Source: Locusta migratoria (lineage: Eukaryota; Arthropoda; Insecta; Orthoptera; Acrididae). From it: a stretch of DNA of 64,000 nt. Positions 59,716-62,702 of the stretch are shown here, one piece after another. The position numbers were made by a program, and so were the translations under genes. The stretch is taken from positions 287,179,747-287,243,746 of the forward strand of contig CM048745.1 of assembly GCA_026315105.1 (NCBI GenBank), written 5' to 3'. The notes below the pieces were generated by a model. The model had not been told where the DNA came from. It saw nothing but the letters and a program-made list of their open reading frames with translations, and did no database searches. Position 1 is the stretch's first letter; each line of letters begins with the position of its first letter.

Positions 59716-60938
59716 TTATTATTATTATTATTTTTTTTTTTTAATAGCTATTCATTTCTGAGTGATAATCAGGTGTACTCAGTTTTGAGTCATCTACAAG
59801 AAAGTGCACCTGGAACAAAATCCATGTCTCCACTTCTATGGACAACCATTAAACTCTTATGGGTACTTTTATTTGACAATACTATTCATATTCTGCCAGT
59901 TAGCCAACATTTATTTATTGTATAATATGTGAATCCATGTTCCATCTAAGTAAACCACTGCTCACTTTCATTATTACACTTCATCTTCGCCTAATATTTA
60001 AAAGGTTCCTTGAAATTTCTGATAGCAGTCACAAATATGATATAGGTGTAAAAATATGTATTAGCAACATGTTTCAATGCTGTGCATCATCTTCAGGCTA
60101 TACACATATAAAATATATTATTACAGCTATACATTAATCTACATTGATAAAATCATAATGTTTGTGACAATGAACCTGTGGAAACAGAAAGAGGACCTAT
60201 GTAAGATTATGTCTCTTTATAGGCTGAAATACTGTCTGTTTATAAAGGTGTTAGTTTTAAACACTCACATTCATCTTGAGTAGCTGTAGATAGAAATTGA
60301 AGAATTTGCAAAATAGTAGCAAAGTAAAGATATGGGACGTGGATAAGCTGAAAGAACCATAGGTTGTAGAGAGTTTCACATGGAGCATCACAGAAGCTAT
60401 TGTAGTTAATTGATAAAGGGAGGAAATATGAAAAGGAAGCAGGTAAAAGGTAAAAGCATTTGAAAGCAGTGAAAAGAAGAAGAAAGCATGTCACAAATGG
60501 AATAGAGCCAAAAAGGAAGAAAATGAAAGTAAATACAGTCATCTGTGGCGATGAAGGTGATTGTTGGCTGAGAATTAAACCTACATTTCTGGTCCTTGTG
60601 GATGAACTCTTGCTTTGGAAGATTCACATCAGTGCATTCCATTATTAAAAGGTGCTCCAGAAACAATATGAAGAGATTAAGTTTTGTAAATAACTACTTG
60701 TAATTGTGCTACAGTGTACATTGTATGTAAGTCCAAATGTATGCTTGCATTGCCATTTCCTTTTCATAAAATGTAGGAAGAAGTTTTTCAACTATGCATT
60801 TCTAGTTTTTTTTTTTTCTTTTTTTATACAGAGTTATGATTAAGCGGGCCCAAGGTCGGAAAAGGTTTGGGCGTAAGAACTTCAAGCAGCGGTATTTCAG
60901 ACTGACTACTCAAGATCTCACATATTCAAAAACCAAAG
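9957..60938 (+). CDS. RasGAP1: GAP1-family Ras GTPase-activating protein, 11 internal exons (partial gene)
   Basis: The gene encodes a GAP1-type protein (Drosophila Gap1/RasGAP1, vertebrate RASA2/RASA3) that speeds GTP hydrolysis by Ras at the membrane and so damps receptor tyrosine kinase signalling. Joined exons are 9957-10039, 24442-24598, 25575-25765, 30105-30294, 34835-34983, 35287-35488, 35573-35684, 35831-35937, 39507-39668, 49050-49123 and 60832-60938. They total 1534 nt, giving 511 codons plus one base with no internal stop. By residue of the joined piece: end of C2A 1-27, C2B about 28-150, RasGAP about 208-455 with the arginine finger at R264 (IFRGN) and FLR at 376-378, and start of PH/Btk from about 472 (KEGVMIKRAQGRKRFG). 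Every junction has a GT donor and an AG acceptor and keeps phase. Compared from memory with a roughly 830-residue family, this is about 60% of the protein; C2A and the C-terminus lie outside. Family assignment is very firm; orthology to RasGAP1 rather than a paralogue is an inference. Confidence 0.93.
10040..10837. other. Intron A-B start, unique-looking AT-rich DNA
   Basis: It starts with the exon A donor gtatgtg. I see nothing else recognisable before the SINE. Confidence 0.5.
10838..11145 (-). repeat. tRNA-derived SINE, family 1
   Basis: On the minus strand, 11050-11140 reads as a tRNA-like head. The A-box-like part is ttgcacagtggtagagtgcc and the B-box-like part is tcgcgggttcgatcctcg. 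The body continues to about 10845 with cggaggaaggcaacagcat. A plus-strand relative lies at 27062-27318. The head is not folded as a real tRNA gene and is attached to a 200-bp body, so it is a SINE. Confidence 0.85.
11146..11690. other. AT-rich intronic DNA
   Basis: No gene or element was recognised between the SINE and the hairpin element. Confidence 0.5.
11691..12106. repeat. CA/TG-rich inverted-repeat (hairpin) element, right arm truncated
   Basis: The left arm (cttacctaaagcacaggctcttcg..gtaaacaagcgcgca) is mirrored by the right arm (tgcgcttgtttacctttcc..ccttccacttc) about a centre near 11950. The right arm stops at cacttccttaa, where the LINE 5' region begins, so the LINE probably inserted there. 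The same module occurs at 32350-32725, 32818-33038, 33490-33720 and 36040-36450. Confidence 0.8.
12474..12487 (+). repeat. 14-nt poly-G tract in LINE leader
   Basis: An uninterrupted G run sits in the LINE 5' leader. It may be prone to length error in assembly. Confidence 0.85.
12612..13829 (+). pseudogene. LINE ORF1 (gag-like, zinc-knuckle protein)
   Basis: The frame is open for 405 codons after the TAA at 12609. It begins with SPFYINKGLEGLAG-type sequence and has no good ATG near the start, so the original start is probably in a broken upstream frame. Knuckle 1 is a proper CX2CX4HX4C (CFKCQRFGHTTLDC). Knuckle 2 has lost its second Cys (CGKFGQVAHEGAAC). Knuckle 3 is CVNCSGEYLVWSRDC, in which Tyr replaces the His present in the 1-350 copy. 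The C-terminal third is Ser/Pro/Lys-rich and probably disordered. ORF1 proteins of this type bind LINE RNA. Confidence 0.85.
13864..16090 (+). pseudogene. LINE ORF2 remnants (endonuclease, reverse transcriptase)
   Basis: The endonuclease begins ILQWNLAGFRTCLEEL. It keeps GDFNAHHALWSS (near 14230-14275) and GSDHY (near 14457-14471), which are motifs of APE-type LINE nucleases, but it is broken by a stop at 14047 and later ones. Reverse transcriptase pieces are APGYDEIPYRLLELL (near 15137-15181), LIPILKPGKDCTDPGSYRSI, FDLEKAYDTTW (15526-15560) and FVDDFSIFC (near 15790-15816). Downstream sequence jumps to the C-terminal LPADTW..F motif. The RNase H region is missing. It cannot encode an active enzyme. 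Confidence 0.88.
16331..16450 (-). repeat. Truncated hairpin-element fragment plus GA tract and G run
   Basis: Bases 16331-16410 (gttgagacctggtgggcaac..cccatctccgga) match the inner part of the large inverted repeat near 31640-31728. They are followed by a (GA)n run at 16412-16440 and about 9 G. Confidence 0.75.
16451..18309. other. AT-rich intronic DNA, no recognised gene
   Basis: There are several chance open frames of 60-85 codons and a run of A near 16559-16574. The part 17400-17690 (with cgtcaggacaattgactgacgtcttcag) may be a decayed element but I could not assign it. Confidence 0.5.
18310..19320 (+). mobile_element. CR1-like LINE fragment (reverse transcriptase)
   Basis: Near 18345 the frame reads HGFRKH, then CETQLVYFSHDF, a standard reverse transcriptase block. 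It continues through DYLCNRTQYVV and GVPLGSVMGPLLFSVYVHDM, with LFVADP where the FADDT-type catalytic loop should be. An open piece at 18643-19008 carries LDQIFRWDEEWQLALNVEKC and LIKYLGITVHSSMKWNEHI. Stops and frameshifts are present and the catalytic Asp pair is lost. A related copy is at 49830-50705. Confidence 0.85.
19440..19762 (-). pseudogene. Penelope-like element, C-terminal part (split by insertion)
   Basis: On the minus strand the sequence reads GDNEIIFSEMPIIANTSHYC, then MYREAIEIFKNCNKFNKK and DKIWMSALQQL. This resembles the REAIEI..NNFN end of the GIY-YIG endonuclease region of Penelope-like retroelements. The upstream half lies at 22615-23173, separated by the hAT-like insertion. 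Frameshifts are present. Confidence 0.7.
20441..21188. repeat. Foldback structure with left arm split by an insertion
   Basis: Outer arms 20441-20494 and 21136-21188 are inverted copies (cctaggaaccgtatacatcgaatgaaacgg and its partner), with gatatatatc near the inner end. Inner arms about 20895-20999 and 21006-21115 are also inverted copies centred on 21002. The right arm is continuous whereas the left arm is interrupted by about 400 bp at 20495-20895. Confidence 0.8.
20803..20833 (+). repeat. TGACG tandem array within the split arm
   Basis: TGACG/TGACGT units are repeated about five times in 31 bp. The array is flanked by two direct copies of ggacagtgtgaat (near 20763 and 20833). TGACGT is the CREB/ATF half of a CRE, but no regulatory role is shown. 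Confidence 0.7.
21419..21990. repeat. Long foldback: arms about 255 bp, loop about 60 bp
   Basis: Left arm 21419-21671 and right arm 21732-21990 are inverted copies with scattered mismatches and small gaps (gacgcttctcgccgggctgcag against ctgcagcccggcgagaagcgtc). The loop holds a further direct copy of the terminus (acgacgcttctcgccaggct, near 21684-21703), so the terminal sequence is present three times. Confidence 0.88.
22615..23173 (-). pseudogene. Penelope-like element, reverse transcriptase end and GIY-YIG start
   Basis: Minus-strand 22934-23173 reads RAHKICEPAHLDDEIEHLKM, then FKKNGYS, the typical C-terminal part of Penelope-like reverse transcriptase. After a break, 22615-22760 reads RPTTKIKECLRFAKVKRHSL, AGVYKIPCHCGQVYLGTTK and SVN. 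GVY.IPC.CG.VY.G.T is the GIY-YIG nuclease start. The rest of the nuclease region continues at 19440-19762. A small palindrome insertion (22764-22907) splits the two parts. Confidence 0.8.
22764..22907. repeat. Small palindromic insertion in the Penelope-like frame
   Basis: Arms about 22765-22819 and 22822-22879 are inverted copies centred near 22821 (catcgtcttatggatttat and its partner). The insertion is flanked by near-identical caaacagtttc[ct]a sequences, 22751-22763 and 22909-22921, suggesting a target-site duplication of about 13 bp. Confidence 0.7.
23174..24441. other. Intronic DNA before exon B
   Basis: I see no recognised gene or element. There is a T run at about 24339-24356. The last bases (ttcacatttcgacag) are the exon B acceptor. 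Confidence 0.5.
24442..24598 (+). CDS. RasGAP1: RasGAP1 exon B: first half of C2B domain
   Basis: The acceptor is ttcgacag and the donor is gtgagta. The 157 nt complete the Arg codon from exon A and read RIIECSDLTIKNGNCDPFATV, then a lysine-rich KKTKVKKKT segment and PLFDEVLTFE. This is a C2 domain beta-sheet core. The NGNCDPFATV turn holds an Asp at the usual calcium-binding loop-1 position, and the basic KKTKVKKK run is the polybasic strand typical of GAP1 C2B domains. It ends in phase 0. C2 domains bind phospholipid; calcium dependence is not settled by these residues. Confidence 0.92.
24599..25574. other. Intron B-C with CA repeat
   Basis: A 976-bp intron with a (CA)n tract at 25458-25485 and short T runs. 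No element was recognised. Confidence 0.6.
25575..25765 (+). CDS. RasGAP1: RasGAP1 exon C: second half of C2B domain
   Basis: The acceptor is atttatag and the donor is gtcagtaa. The 191 nt read LPGLRGQNHDRDTYS, then EFNELRVSLWHDAPGM, SDNVFLGEVRIPL and a short Gln run. The LGEVRIPL strand and the preceding SDN turn are C2 loop-3 features. Loop 3 keeps two acidic residues (WHD and SDN), more than I recall for RASA3, so calcium binding may differ. The exon ends in TG and the next exon supplies G, giving the conserved AWYFL tryptophan across the junction. Reading on past the donor meets a stop after seven codons. Confidence 0.92.
26119..26937 (-). mobile_element. Decayed Tc1/mariner-IS630-type transposon
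   Basis: Inverted ends are visible: 26119-26182 (ccttttatttcaaaaactct..gaatatttcagtaagg) against 26840-26908 reversed (ccttgtatttcaataactct..gaatatttcagtaagg). The right outer end continues to acaccctg at 26937. Internally, the minus strand near 26590-26645 reads FQQDGAPMHYGV, the central block of a DDE transposase (YFQQDGAP.HY), followed by degenerate downstream sequence. Stops and frameshifts make it inactive. Confidence 0.75.
27062..27318 (+). repeat. tRNA-derived SINE, family 1, truncated
   Basis: This copy starts at the B box (cagttcaatccccgccaggtc) and runs through the same body as 10838-11145 on the opposite strand (gtcggaggaaggcaacagcat, cggattgttgactgctttac). The A-box half is missing. 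Confidence 0.8.
27542..27569 (+). repeat. GA microsatellite
   Basis: A simple (GA)n run of about 28 nt in intron C-D. Confidence 0.9.
27950..29690 (+). mobile_element. LINE fragment with gag, thumb and RNase H remnants
   Basis: A GC-rich leader (27990-28440) is followed by gag-like noise. Then 29033-29195 reads KLLGPVYHCHLCLVTGTFRT, parallel to the HHEGIR.ETGA thumb segment of the 1-2427 copy. Near 29472 an RNase H start reads LYSDGSI, and RAELMAI lies near 29577. It is heavily decayed with a large internal deletion. Same broad LINE class as the copies at 1 and 12107. Confidence 0.6.
29769..30020. repeat. 250-bp inverted repeat ending just before exon D
   Basis: Left arm (gagattttctggccagtacttacctttgtgctg..gaacacagttcc) and right arm (ggaactgtgttccgaaagcttg..cagcacaaaggtaagtggctggccag) are inverted copies with a short loop near 29890-29905. 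A partial copy of the same family is at 41979-42175. The right end lies 84 bp before exon D. Confidence 0.85.
30105..30294 (+). CDS. RasGAP1: RasGAP1 exon D: C2B end and C2-GAP linker
   Basis: The acceptor tag lies inside a TTTA repeat and the donor is gtgagcat. The 190 nt begin with the base that completes Trp. They read YFLQPRSTKHRPSK, a Ser/Gly-rich insert, then LGSLRLKIHYTADHVFPS and a helix ending SVRIE. GSLRL.I.YT.DHVF is a GAP1-family signature between C2B and the catalytic domain. The Ser/Gly stretch is longer than the corresponding vertebrate linker as I recall it. It ends in phase 0. The acceptor lies 84 bp after a 250-bp inverted repeat. Confidence 0.92.
30889..30953 (+). repeat. 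TG microsatellite, 65 nt
   Basis: An uninterrupted TG run in intron D-E. It gives spurious Cys-Val open frames on this strand. Confidence 0.95.
31239..32250. repeat. 1-kb inverted repeat with about 500-bp arms
   Basis: Left arm 31239-31735 and right arm 31754-32250 are inverted copies around an 18-nt loop. Matching landmarks are tagatgaagtccacttacc / ggtaagtggacttcatcta, and ccatctccggagttctgaag / cttcagaactccggagatgg. Arms differ mainly in CA/TG tract length. Related single-arm copies are at 33095-33445 and 43770-44130, and an inner fragment is at 16331-16410. Confidence 0.92.
32251..32299 (+). repeat. TA microsatellite between hairpin elements
   Basis: A (TA)n run of about 48 nt separates the 1-kb inverted repeat from the next element's end (attataggaggagaccttcc). 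Confidence 0.9.
32350..32725. repeat. Near-perfect 376-bp palindrome
   Basis: The sequence is symmetric about 32537.5 with a 2-nt spacer (32537-32538). Both strands therefore encode an almost identical 122-codon open frame (32351-32719 plus, 32356-32724 minus), which is a symmetry artefact. I noticed only a few differences between arms of about 187 bp. The module is the cttcttc(g/a)gga..ccattccaatcccaggagtgg repeat shared with neighbouring elements. Confidence 0.95.
32766..33038 (+). repeat. Hairpin-family element, single arm
   Basis: It begins with the end motif attatagagggaaactttcccggtggga and continues gatgacttaccaaaaggaccggctcgtcg, agctttcgccaccactgg and ccattccaatcccaggag-type blocks to gtaaacaat. 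Same module as one arm of the 32350 palindrome. Confidence 0.8.
33095..33445 (+). repeat. Hairpin-family element with CA tract, single arm
   Basis: This matches the left arm of the 31239 inverted repeat: tagatgaagtacacttacc, a CA tract at about 33160-33220, agctgcttcatcaggcagaagg and gcagacatactgtagaactgtag. Confidence 0.85.
33460..33770 (+). repeat. Hairpin-family element, single arm
   Basis: Blocks gacttaccaaaagcacaggctcg, gcttcatcaggaaaaaagg and ccggaagtggaaggacttac match the 11691 and 32350 modules, ending near acacatcaaggcagacatgtg. Confidence 0.75.
33771..34834. other. Intron D-E end, nothing recognised
   Basis: About 1 kb without recognised repeats or coding motifs. It ends with ctttattttaacag, the exon E acceptor. 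Confidence 0.5.
34835..34983 (+). CDS. RasGAP1: RasGAP1 exon E: start of RasGAP domain
   Basis: The acceptor is ttaacag and the donor is gtgagtt. The 149 nt read PVTSSAAYILGEIVP, then AAQPLVRVFMHHGEIVPMIRAL. This matches the N-terminal helices of the GAP1-family catalytic domain (SAAHILGE and LVRLFLHYG in relatives). The exon ends in AC and the next exon adds T, giving Thr before DANTIFRGN. It lies at the 3' end of the hairpin-rich 4.5-kb intron. Confidence 0.93.
35287..35488 (+). CDS. RasGAP1: RasGAP1 exon F: arginine-finger exon
   Basis: The acceptor is gtttcag and the donor is gtaacgg. The 202 nt read TDANTIFRGNTLVSKMMDEV, then GRHYLHNTLRPAID and KPCEID. The Arg codon at 35306-35308 in IFRGN is the arginine finger that completes the Ras active site, so the domain looks catalytically competent. 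KPCEID is also conserved in GAP1 proteins. It ends in phase 0. The next intron is only 84 nt and stays open in frame, so translation would continue if it were retained. Confidence 0.96.
35489..35572 (+). other. 84-nt stop-free in-frame intron
   Basis: The intron between exons F and G is 84 nt long, a multiple of three. In the frame of exon F it has no stop codon and would encode 28 residues, largely hydrophobic. It has a normal gt start and ag end with a weak pyrimidine tract. Retention would lengthen the RasGAP domain rather than truncate it. Confidence 0.85.
35573..35684 (+). CDS. RasGAP1: RasGAP1 exon G: central RasGAP helices
   Basis: The acceptor is aaccaacag and the donor is gtaattat. 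The 112 nt read EYVEIIFQAITSSALQCPTV and MCQLFHDLKELASTHFK. The F.AIT.S...CPTVMC segment matches GAP1 relatives, including RASA3 (FHAITESGVSCPTVMC). It ends with one base of an Asp codon completed by exon H. Confidence 0.95.
35831..35937 (+). CDS. RasGAP1: RasGAP1 exon H: FLR motif exon
   Basis: The acceptor is ccttttcag and the donor is gtaagttg. The 107 nt read DNKEVKYSVISGFIFLRFFA, then PAILGPKLFDLTTEQI. FLRFFAPAIL is the hallmark RasGAP FLR motif; its Arg codon is at 35878-35880 and stabilises the finger loop. The exon ends in phase 0. It completes the compact three-exon cluster F-G-H. Confidence 0.96.
36030..36460. repeat. Hairpin-family element with both ends in intron H-I
   Basis: The left end gatgacttacccaaagcacaggctcgtcg is mirrored by the right end cgacgagcctgtcctttgggtaagtcatc, followed by the end motif ccaccaggaaagtttccttctataat. 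A (CA)n tract lies at 36258-36304. Confidence 0.8.
36461..37770. other. AT-rich intronic DNA
   Basis: It contains a G run near 36701-36712 and otherwise nothing recognised. Confidence 0.5.
37771..38350 (+). repeat. Interspersed repeat fragment (shared with hAT-like element interior)
   Basis: It begins ccacatttatctgaatctaagctgcgcc, a phrase I recall from a large acridid repeat. The part 37930-38010 (atcatccaatgaaggaaatac..catcttcaaatgtag) parallels 20360-20415 inside the hAT-like element. No coding motif was seen. Confidence 0.5.
38351..39506. other. Intronic DNA with GA microsatellite
   Basis: A (GA)n run of 54 nt at 39231-39284 is followed shortly by 11 G at 39291-39301. The segment 38510-38640 resembles 48400-48500 in its ggtgcgg..gaaaacatg phrase and may be a repeat. 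It ends with the exon I acceptor. Confidence 0.6.
39507..39668 (+). CDS. RasGAP1: RasGAP1 exon I: C-terminal RasGAP helices
   Basis: The acceptor is ctttacag and the donor is gtatgtaa. The 162 nt (54 codons, phase 0 at both ends) read DSQTNRTLTLISKTIQSLGN, a Ser/Gln patch, FKEEYMVAVHREFY and HIEAVRQ. SRTLTLISKT-type sequence is conserved at this point in GAP1 proteins. A phase 0-0 exon divisible by three could be skipped without shifting the frame, but that would remove core helices. Confidence 0.95.
39669..41978. other. Intron I-J start, AT-rich
   Basis: A TTTA-type repeat lies at about 40180-40215. The open frame at 41017-41274 matches nothing I know. No element was identified. Confidence 0.5.
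41979..42175 (+). repeat. Single arm of the 29769-type hairpin element
   Basis: Blocks aaaagagatagattggcttgcc, acttacctttgtgctgtaccaccaatag and catcaggtaggagagaagg match the 29769-30020 inverted repeat in reversed orientation. Only one arm is present. Confidence 0.75.
42176..43369. other. Intronic DNA, nothing recognised
   Basis: Only chance open frames of 60-70 codons were seen. Confidence 0.45.
43370..43650 (-). pseudogene. Mariner-like transposase C-terminal remnant
   Basis: On the minus strand this reads FYGTGIDYLVSQ, then DKCLSTCGNYFE, close to the mariner C-terminal pattern FYe.GI..Lv.R.DKCL...G.YvE. It has stops and frameshifts. It is cut off at 43650 by the TIR element that follows. 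Confidence 0.6.
43651..45063. mobile_element. TIR DNA transposon with nested hairpin-family insertion
   Basis: The ends are inverted: tatttgccggcatataaga at 43650-43668 and tcttatatgccggcaaata at 45045-45063. A copy of the CA-rich hairpin family is nested at 43770-44130. The interior shares blocks with the 3445/6890 repeat on the opposite strand (tttcccgcattttacatca near 44911), so that repeat may be part of this element family. No transposase was recognised. A TA target is possible. Confidence 0.75.
43770..44130 (+). repeat. Hairpin-family element with CA tract nested in TIR element
   Basis: Blocks agacgaagattactcaccaggc, a CA tract at about 43841-43909, ttgcttcttcaggcagaagg, ccattccaatcccgggag and gcagacatactgtagaaagcaaag match one arm of the 31239 inverted repeat. 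Confidence 0.85.
45064..46554. other. Intronic DNA with CT microsatellite
   Basis: A (CT)n tract of about 70 nt lies at 46208-46277. The minus-strand open frame at 45046-45399 could be the upstream continuation of the mariner-like remnant, but I see no motif that proves it. Confidence 0.5.
46555..47425 (-). mobile_element. Interspersed repeat carrying a GIY-YIG-like (Penelope-type) fragment
   Basis: The plus-strand end is aaagtccaggttggaatta..cacaactcaccgtaaagac. On the minus strand 47005-47328 reads CESNHVIYELCYNH, then GMTTNELSIKMNGHRQT and PVAQHAAKHMLDFNGC. The spacing of NVIY..C, G.TT..L..RMNGHR and PVAQH fits the GIY-YIG domain of Penelope-like retroelements. A second copy lies at 57565-58330. 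The frame is truncated and disturbed. Confidence 0.65.
47426..49049. other. Intronic DNA before exon J
   Basis: A local inverted pair (cacaacagatgtgcc near 47737 and gcatctgttgtgg near 47803) lies within a GC-richer block, 47720-48070. The 130-codon minus frame there matches nothing known to me. It ends with the exon J acceptor. Confidence 0.45.
49050..49123 (+). CDS. RasGAP1: RasGAP1 exon J: GAP-PH linker
   Basis: The acceptor is tcttaacag and the donor is gtaagtac. The 74 nt read FLEIISASSNPGHRSLDSPV and VLKEG. This joins the end of the GAP domain (FLDLISS in relatives) to the VLKEG that opens the PH domain. It is the smallest exon here, flanked by introns of 9.4 and 11.7 kb. It ends with GG of the Gly codon completed by exon K. 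Confidence 0.92.
49124..49829. other. Intron J-K start with TGG microsatellite
   Basis: A (TGG)n run of about 40 nt lies at 49635-49674. Otherwise nothing was recognised. Confidence 0.6.
49830..50705 (+). mobile_element. CR1-like LINE fragment, second copy
   Basis: The frame near 49922-50010 reads ALFSIYINDVTERLSSNL, then FADN where the catalytic FADD should be. LIKCLGIMLQSNIKQI near 50143 corresponds to LIKYLGITVHSSMKW of the copy at 18310-19320. The 3' end (ggtacaaggtacctttgccgtgc..ggagtatttatgtagttg) is a terminus I recall from locust LINEs. Frameshifts and the Asp to Asn change make it inactive. Confidence 0.8.
50721..51117. mobile_element. MITE with terminal inverted repeats
   Basis: Termini taaaggaccctacacatgtt and, reversed, taaggcctctacacatgctc match closely over about 26 bp, ending in ctgattt. 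Both ends sit at a TTA/TTAA sequence, consistent with a PIF/Harbinger- or piggyBac-type target. An 18-nt poly-C tract lies inside at 50854-50871. Confidence 0.75.
51118..54009. other. AT-rich intronic DNA
   Basis: It contains a 16-nt G run at 52035-52050. A plus-strand open frame at 51525-51785 (86 codons) lies close to a possible weak acceptor (cacttatag), but it resembles no known protein and is not called an exon. Otherwise nothing was recognised. Confidence 0.5.
54010..54240 (+). repeat. Interspersed repeat fragment related to 46555/62703 family
   Basis: The phrases aagaatataatgaggatag and gcaactcgcagtacagacg resemble the ends of the elements at 62703 and 46555, followed by a cacacatacattcacac stretch. 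Confidence 0.45.
54595..56046 (+). mobile_element. Helitron-like element with degenerate tandem units
   Basis: It contains at least five diverged units of about 170 bp starting near 54636, 54817, 54991, 55157 and 55703. Each reads roughly aaaactact..cga.ttTcat(g)ggg(t)ttcacaggtaa..aacataggctTca..cataa.aatcggatca.agaaaataa.atatcgtaattt. The end ccattgcaaagcatgg plus acatataagctagt (56018-56046) resembles a Helitron 3' hairpin and CTAG terminus. It is related in style to 5748-6593. No coding capacity was recognised. Confidence 0.55.
56047..57564. other. AT-rich intronic DNA
   Basis: No element or exon was recognised. There is a T run at about 56559-56568. Confidence 0.45.
57565..58330 (-). mobile_element. 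Second copy of repeat with GIY-YIG-like fragment
   Basis: Minus-strand 57983-58249 reads SSHVIYTDFYIGITTNQLSI, then RMNGHCQTAAKNKVDHAVAL and NMLYFNGCF. It parallels the 47005-47328 fragment residue for residue over much of its length and here keeps the YIG of the motif. The plus-strand end tcaactcgccacaaagacg matches the 46555 element end. Decayed. Confidence 0.65.
58341..58650. mobile_element. Short TIR element with polyC segment
   Basis: Ends cagtagcagactaagg and, reversed, cagtggctgactaaagg are inverted copies. The interior is GC-rich with aggcccc repeats and a C-rich stretch at 58600-58631. Possible imperfect flanking gata(a/g)c sequences were noted. Non-autonomous. Confidence 0.6.
58990..59410 (-). 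pseudogene. Decayed mobile-element-associated ORF (LGCNM..HFL.SH family)
   Basis: The minus strand at 59158-59355 reads NYRELVDELMHACKVIGCNM, then KMHFLYSHFSVFADNFGVLS and DEHGKKFQ. I recall an abundant arthropod ORF with the pattern GCNMSLKIHFLHSHLDFF..N.G..SDEHGERFH. After 59158 the frame continues with stops (DISLM.QWY resembling DIS.ME.RYQG). The family is multicopy in insects and transposon-linked. Its biochemical role is unknown to me. Confidence 0.65.
59411..60831. other. Intron J-K end, AT-rich with ATTT repeat
   Basis: An (ATTT)n tract at about 59680-59711 is followed by ATT and T runs. No element was recognised. The T-rich tract at 60808-60828 is the exon K polypyrimidine tract. 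Confidence 0.55.
60832..60938 (+). CDS. RasGAP1: RasGAP1 exon K: start of PH/Btk domain
   Basis: A T-rich tract and atacag precede the exon and gtatgtgt follows it. The 107 nt read VMIKRAQGRKRFGRKNFKQR, then YFRLTTQDLTYSKTKG. MIKRAQGRKRFG.KNFK.R.FRLT is highly conserved among GAP1 proteins. It forms the basic first strands of the PH domain, which binds phosphoinositides or inositol tetrakisphosphate in the family. It ends in phase 1. The next exon was not found before 64000. Confidence 0.95.
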
Positions 60939-61460
60939 GTATGTGTTATGCAGTGTGTCACTTAACTCATAGTAAACTGTTAGAATTTCTTTTGATTTAT
61001 ATTTAAATATACATTTCTCTTGGTAATGTTGTTACTGAAATTCATGATGCAGTGGGTGGCAGACAACCATAGCAAATACACATTTATAATTATTTTGTTT
61101 TTTATTTCCTATTTAAGCCTAATGACAAAAGCTAACAATCCTATCATAGTGTTTTCATGAGGCAGTTTGCCATGCCTGAGTATAATTACTGTATTGTTTT
61201 AGTAGGTGCTTTTATTGCAACAAAAGATTGCAATCACAGTAGGAAATTTTTCCTGTAAGGAGCATTGTTTGTTCACTCTGGTAGAAAATAATTCAACGTG
61301 AAGTTGGTCAGTGAAGCACACCATGCTTGGGCTCTTGTGGGAATTAGCAAAATGCTGTGAGTAATGAGTGAAATGGGCAGGCACACTATGTCTGTTGTGT
61401 GTGGACAAGTTACAGTATGGTTCTGACGGGAGGCATGCTAGGGTAGTCCATAATCACCTT
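60939..61460. other. Intron after exon K
   Basis: It begins with the donor gtatgtgt. Nothing else was recognised. Confidence 0.5.
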
Positions 61461-61535
61461 TCCAGGTGGTGCAGTGGACAATGCAACTCTGTAACAAGCA
61501 GTGGACTGGGGTTCAAATCACAGCATAAAACATAT
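61461..61535 (+). repeat. tRNA-like SINE head remnant
   Basis: An A-box-like ggtggtgcagtgg (61465-61477) and a B-box-like gggttcaaatca (61509-61520) are spaced as in a tRNA promoter. No cloverleaf acceptor stem is evident, so this is a SINE remnant rather than a tRNA gene. Confidence 0.5.
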
Positions 61536-62033
61536 TTTATGCTTTGCCTATTGATTTAATTATCGACTGACAGTTAATGTTTTAAATTCCTCTTCTCTTG
61601 GATAGAAAAGTTAGTGTTCCTACTACAAAAAGTGTTTAAGTTTTAAAATTATAAATGCTTAGTGTGTATTATCTTTGGAAAATGTTCAGCAAACCACTGT
61701 CCTTCAAAATCTTTGTGGGCTGCTGGGACGTCAATATTCATCAAGTCTGTAAAAGATCTTAATCCATAGAATGGTGTATTTTTAGCAGTTGCCACTTGTG
61801 ACATGAAGTAATAATGTATTACACAAAAAATCAATAGGTCTTCAAAAGCTACTGTCAGTGATATTTGTGTAAATTTTTCACTGACATGCTTCATGCTTGA
61901 GATATTATGTTGAAAAATCGGATGTCAGTTATTGTAGTTGGTTTTCAGTGTATCTATGACTTGAAGACGTTCTGTCACATGACTCTTGCCAGTATGTATA
62001 TTTTCACTTAATAATAATAATAATAATAATCCA
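61536..62033. other. Intronic AT-rich DNA with AAT repeat
   Basis: It ends in an (AAT)n run at about 62010-62030 that the next SINE inserted into. Nothing else was seen. Confidence 0.5.
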
Positions 62034-62284
62034 GAATGAAACTTTCACTCTGCAGCGGAGTGTGCGCTGATATGAAACTTCCTGGCAGATTAAAATTGTG
62101 TGCCGGAACCGGGACTCGAACCTGGGACCTTTGCCTTTCGCGGGCAAGTGCTCTACCGACTGAGCTACCCCGACACGACTCACGATGCCGCCTCACAACT
62201 TTACTTCCGCCAGTACCTCGCCTCCTACTTTCCAAACTTCACAGAAGCTCTCTTGCAAACACGCAAGACTAGCACTCCTGGAAG
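62034..62284 (-). repeat. tRNA-derived SINE, family 2
   Basis: The tRNA-like head on the minus strand holds ggtagctcagtcggtagagc (A box) and caggttcgagtcccg (B box). It is followed by a body running to ctgcagagtgaaagtttcattctgg. I recall this SINE as very common in Schistocerca. AAT-rich sequence lies on both sides (62010-62030 and 62320-62337), so a target duplication cannot be separated from the microsatellite. Confidence 0.88.
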
Positions 62285-62702
62285 AAAGGATATGGATATA
62301 TATATATATATATATTTTAATAATAATAATAATAATGATAATGATGATGATGATGATGATAAAGCTATGTAAATCAAATGTCACCCTATACATAATATTA
62401 TCAGTCATGGAAGGGTGAGTTGTGAAACAAATTACCCCAGGTGGACAATCCACCACACCAAAGTTTTCAAGCCGACATTAGAATTCGTGGGAGTCTGCAG
62501 CATTATACAGAGATTAGTCGGAGCATCTTGGAATCTCACGAAAGATAAAATATAAAAAACCGAGCTATGTAGCTACATAAATTCTCTTCTGAAAATACTG
62601 GGCTAATAGAAGGGAAAAGAACATTAAGAAAAAGATTGATCTGACATACCCCAAAGTTGAGTGAAATAAAAGAAAAAGAATAATAATAAAGCTATTCAAG
62701 AA
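62285..62702. other. TA and GAT microsatellites and AT-rich DNA
   Basis: A (TA)n run lies near 62293-62315, and AAT to GAT repeats at 62320-62361. No gene was seen. Confidence 0.7.

Noticed and set aside
62095..62170. Possible tRNA gene (minus strand)
   Set aside because: It is the head of a known-looking SINE with a long tRNA-unrelated body.
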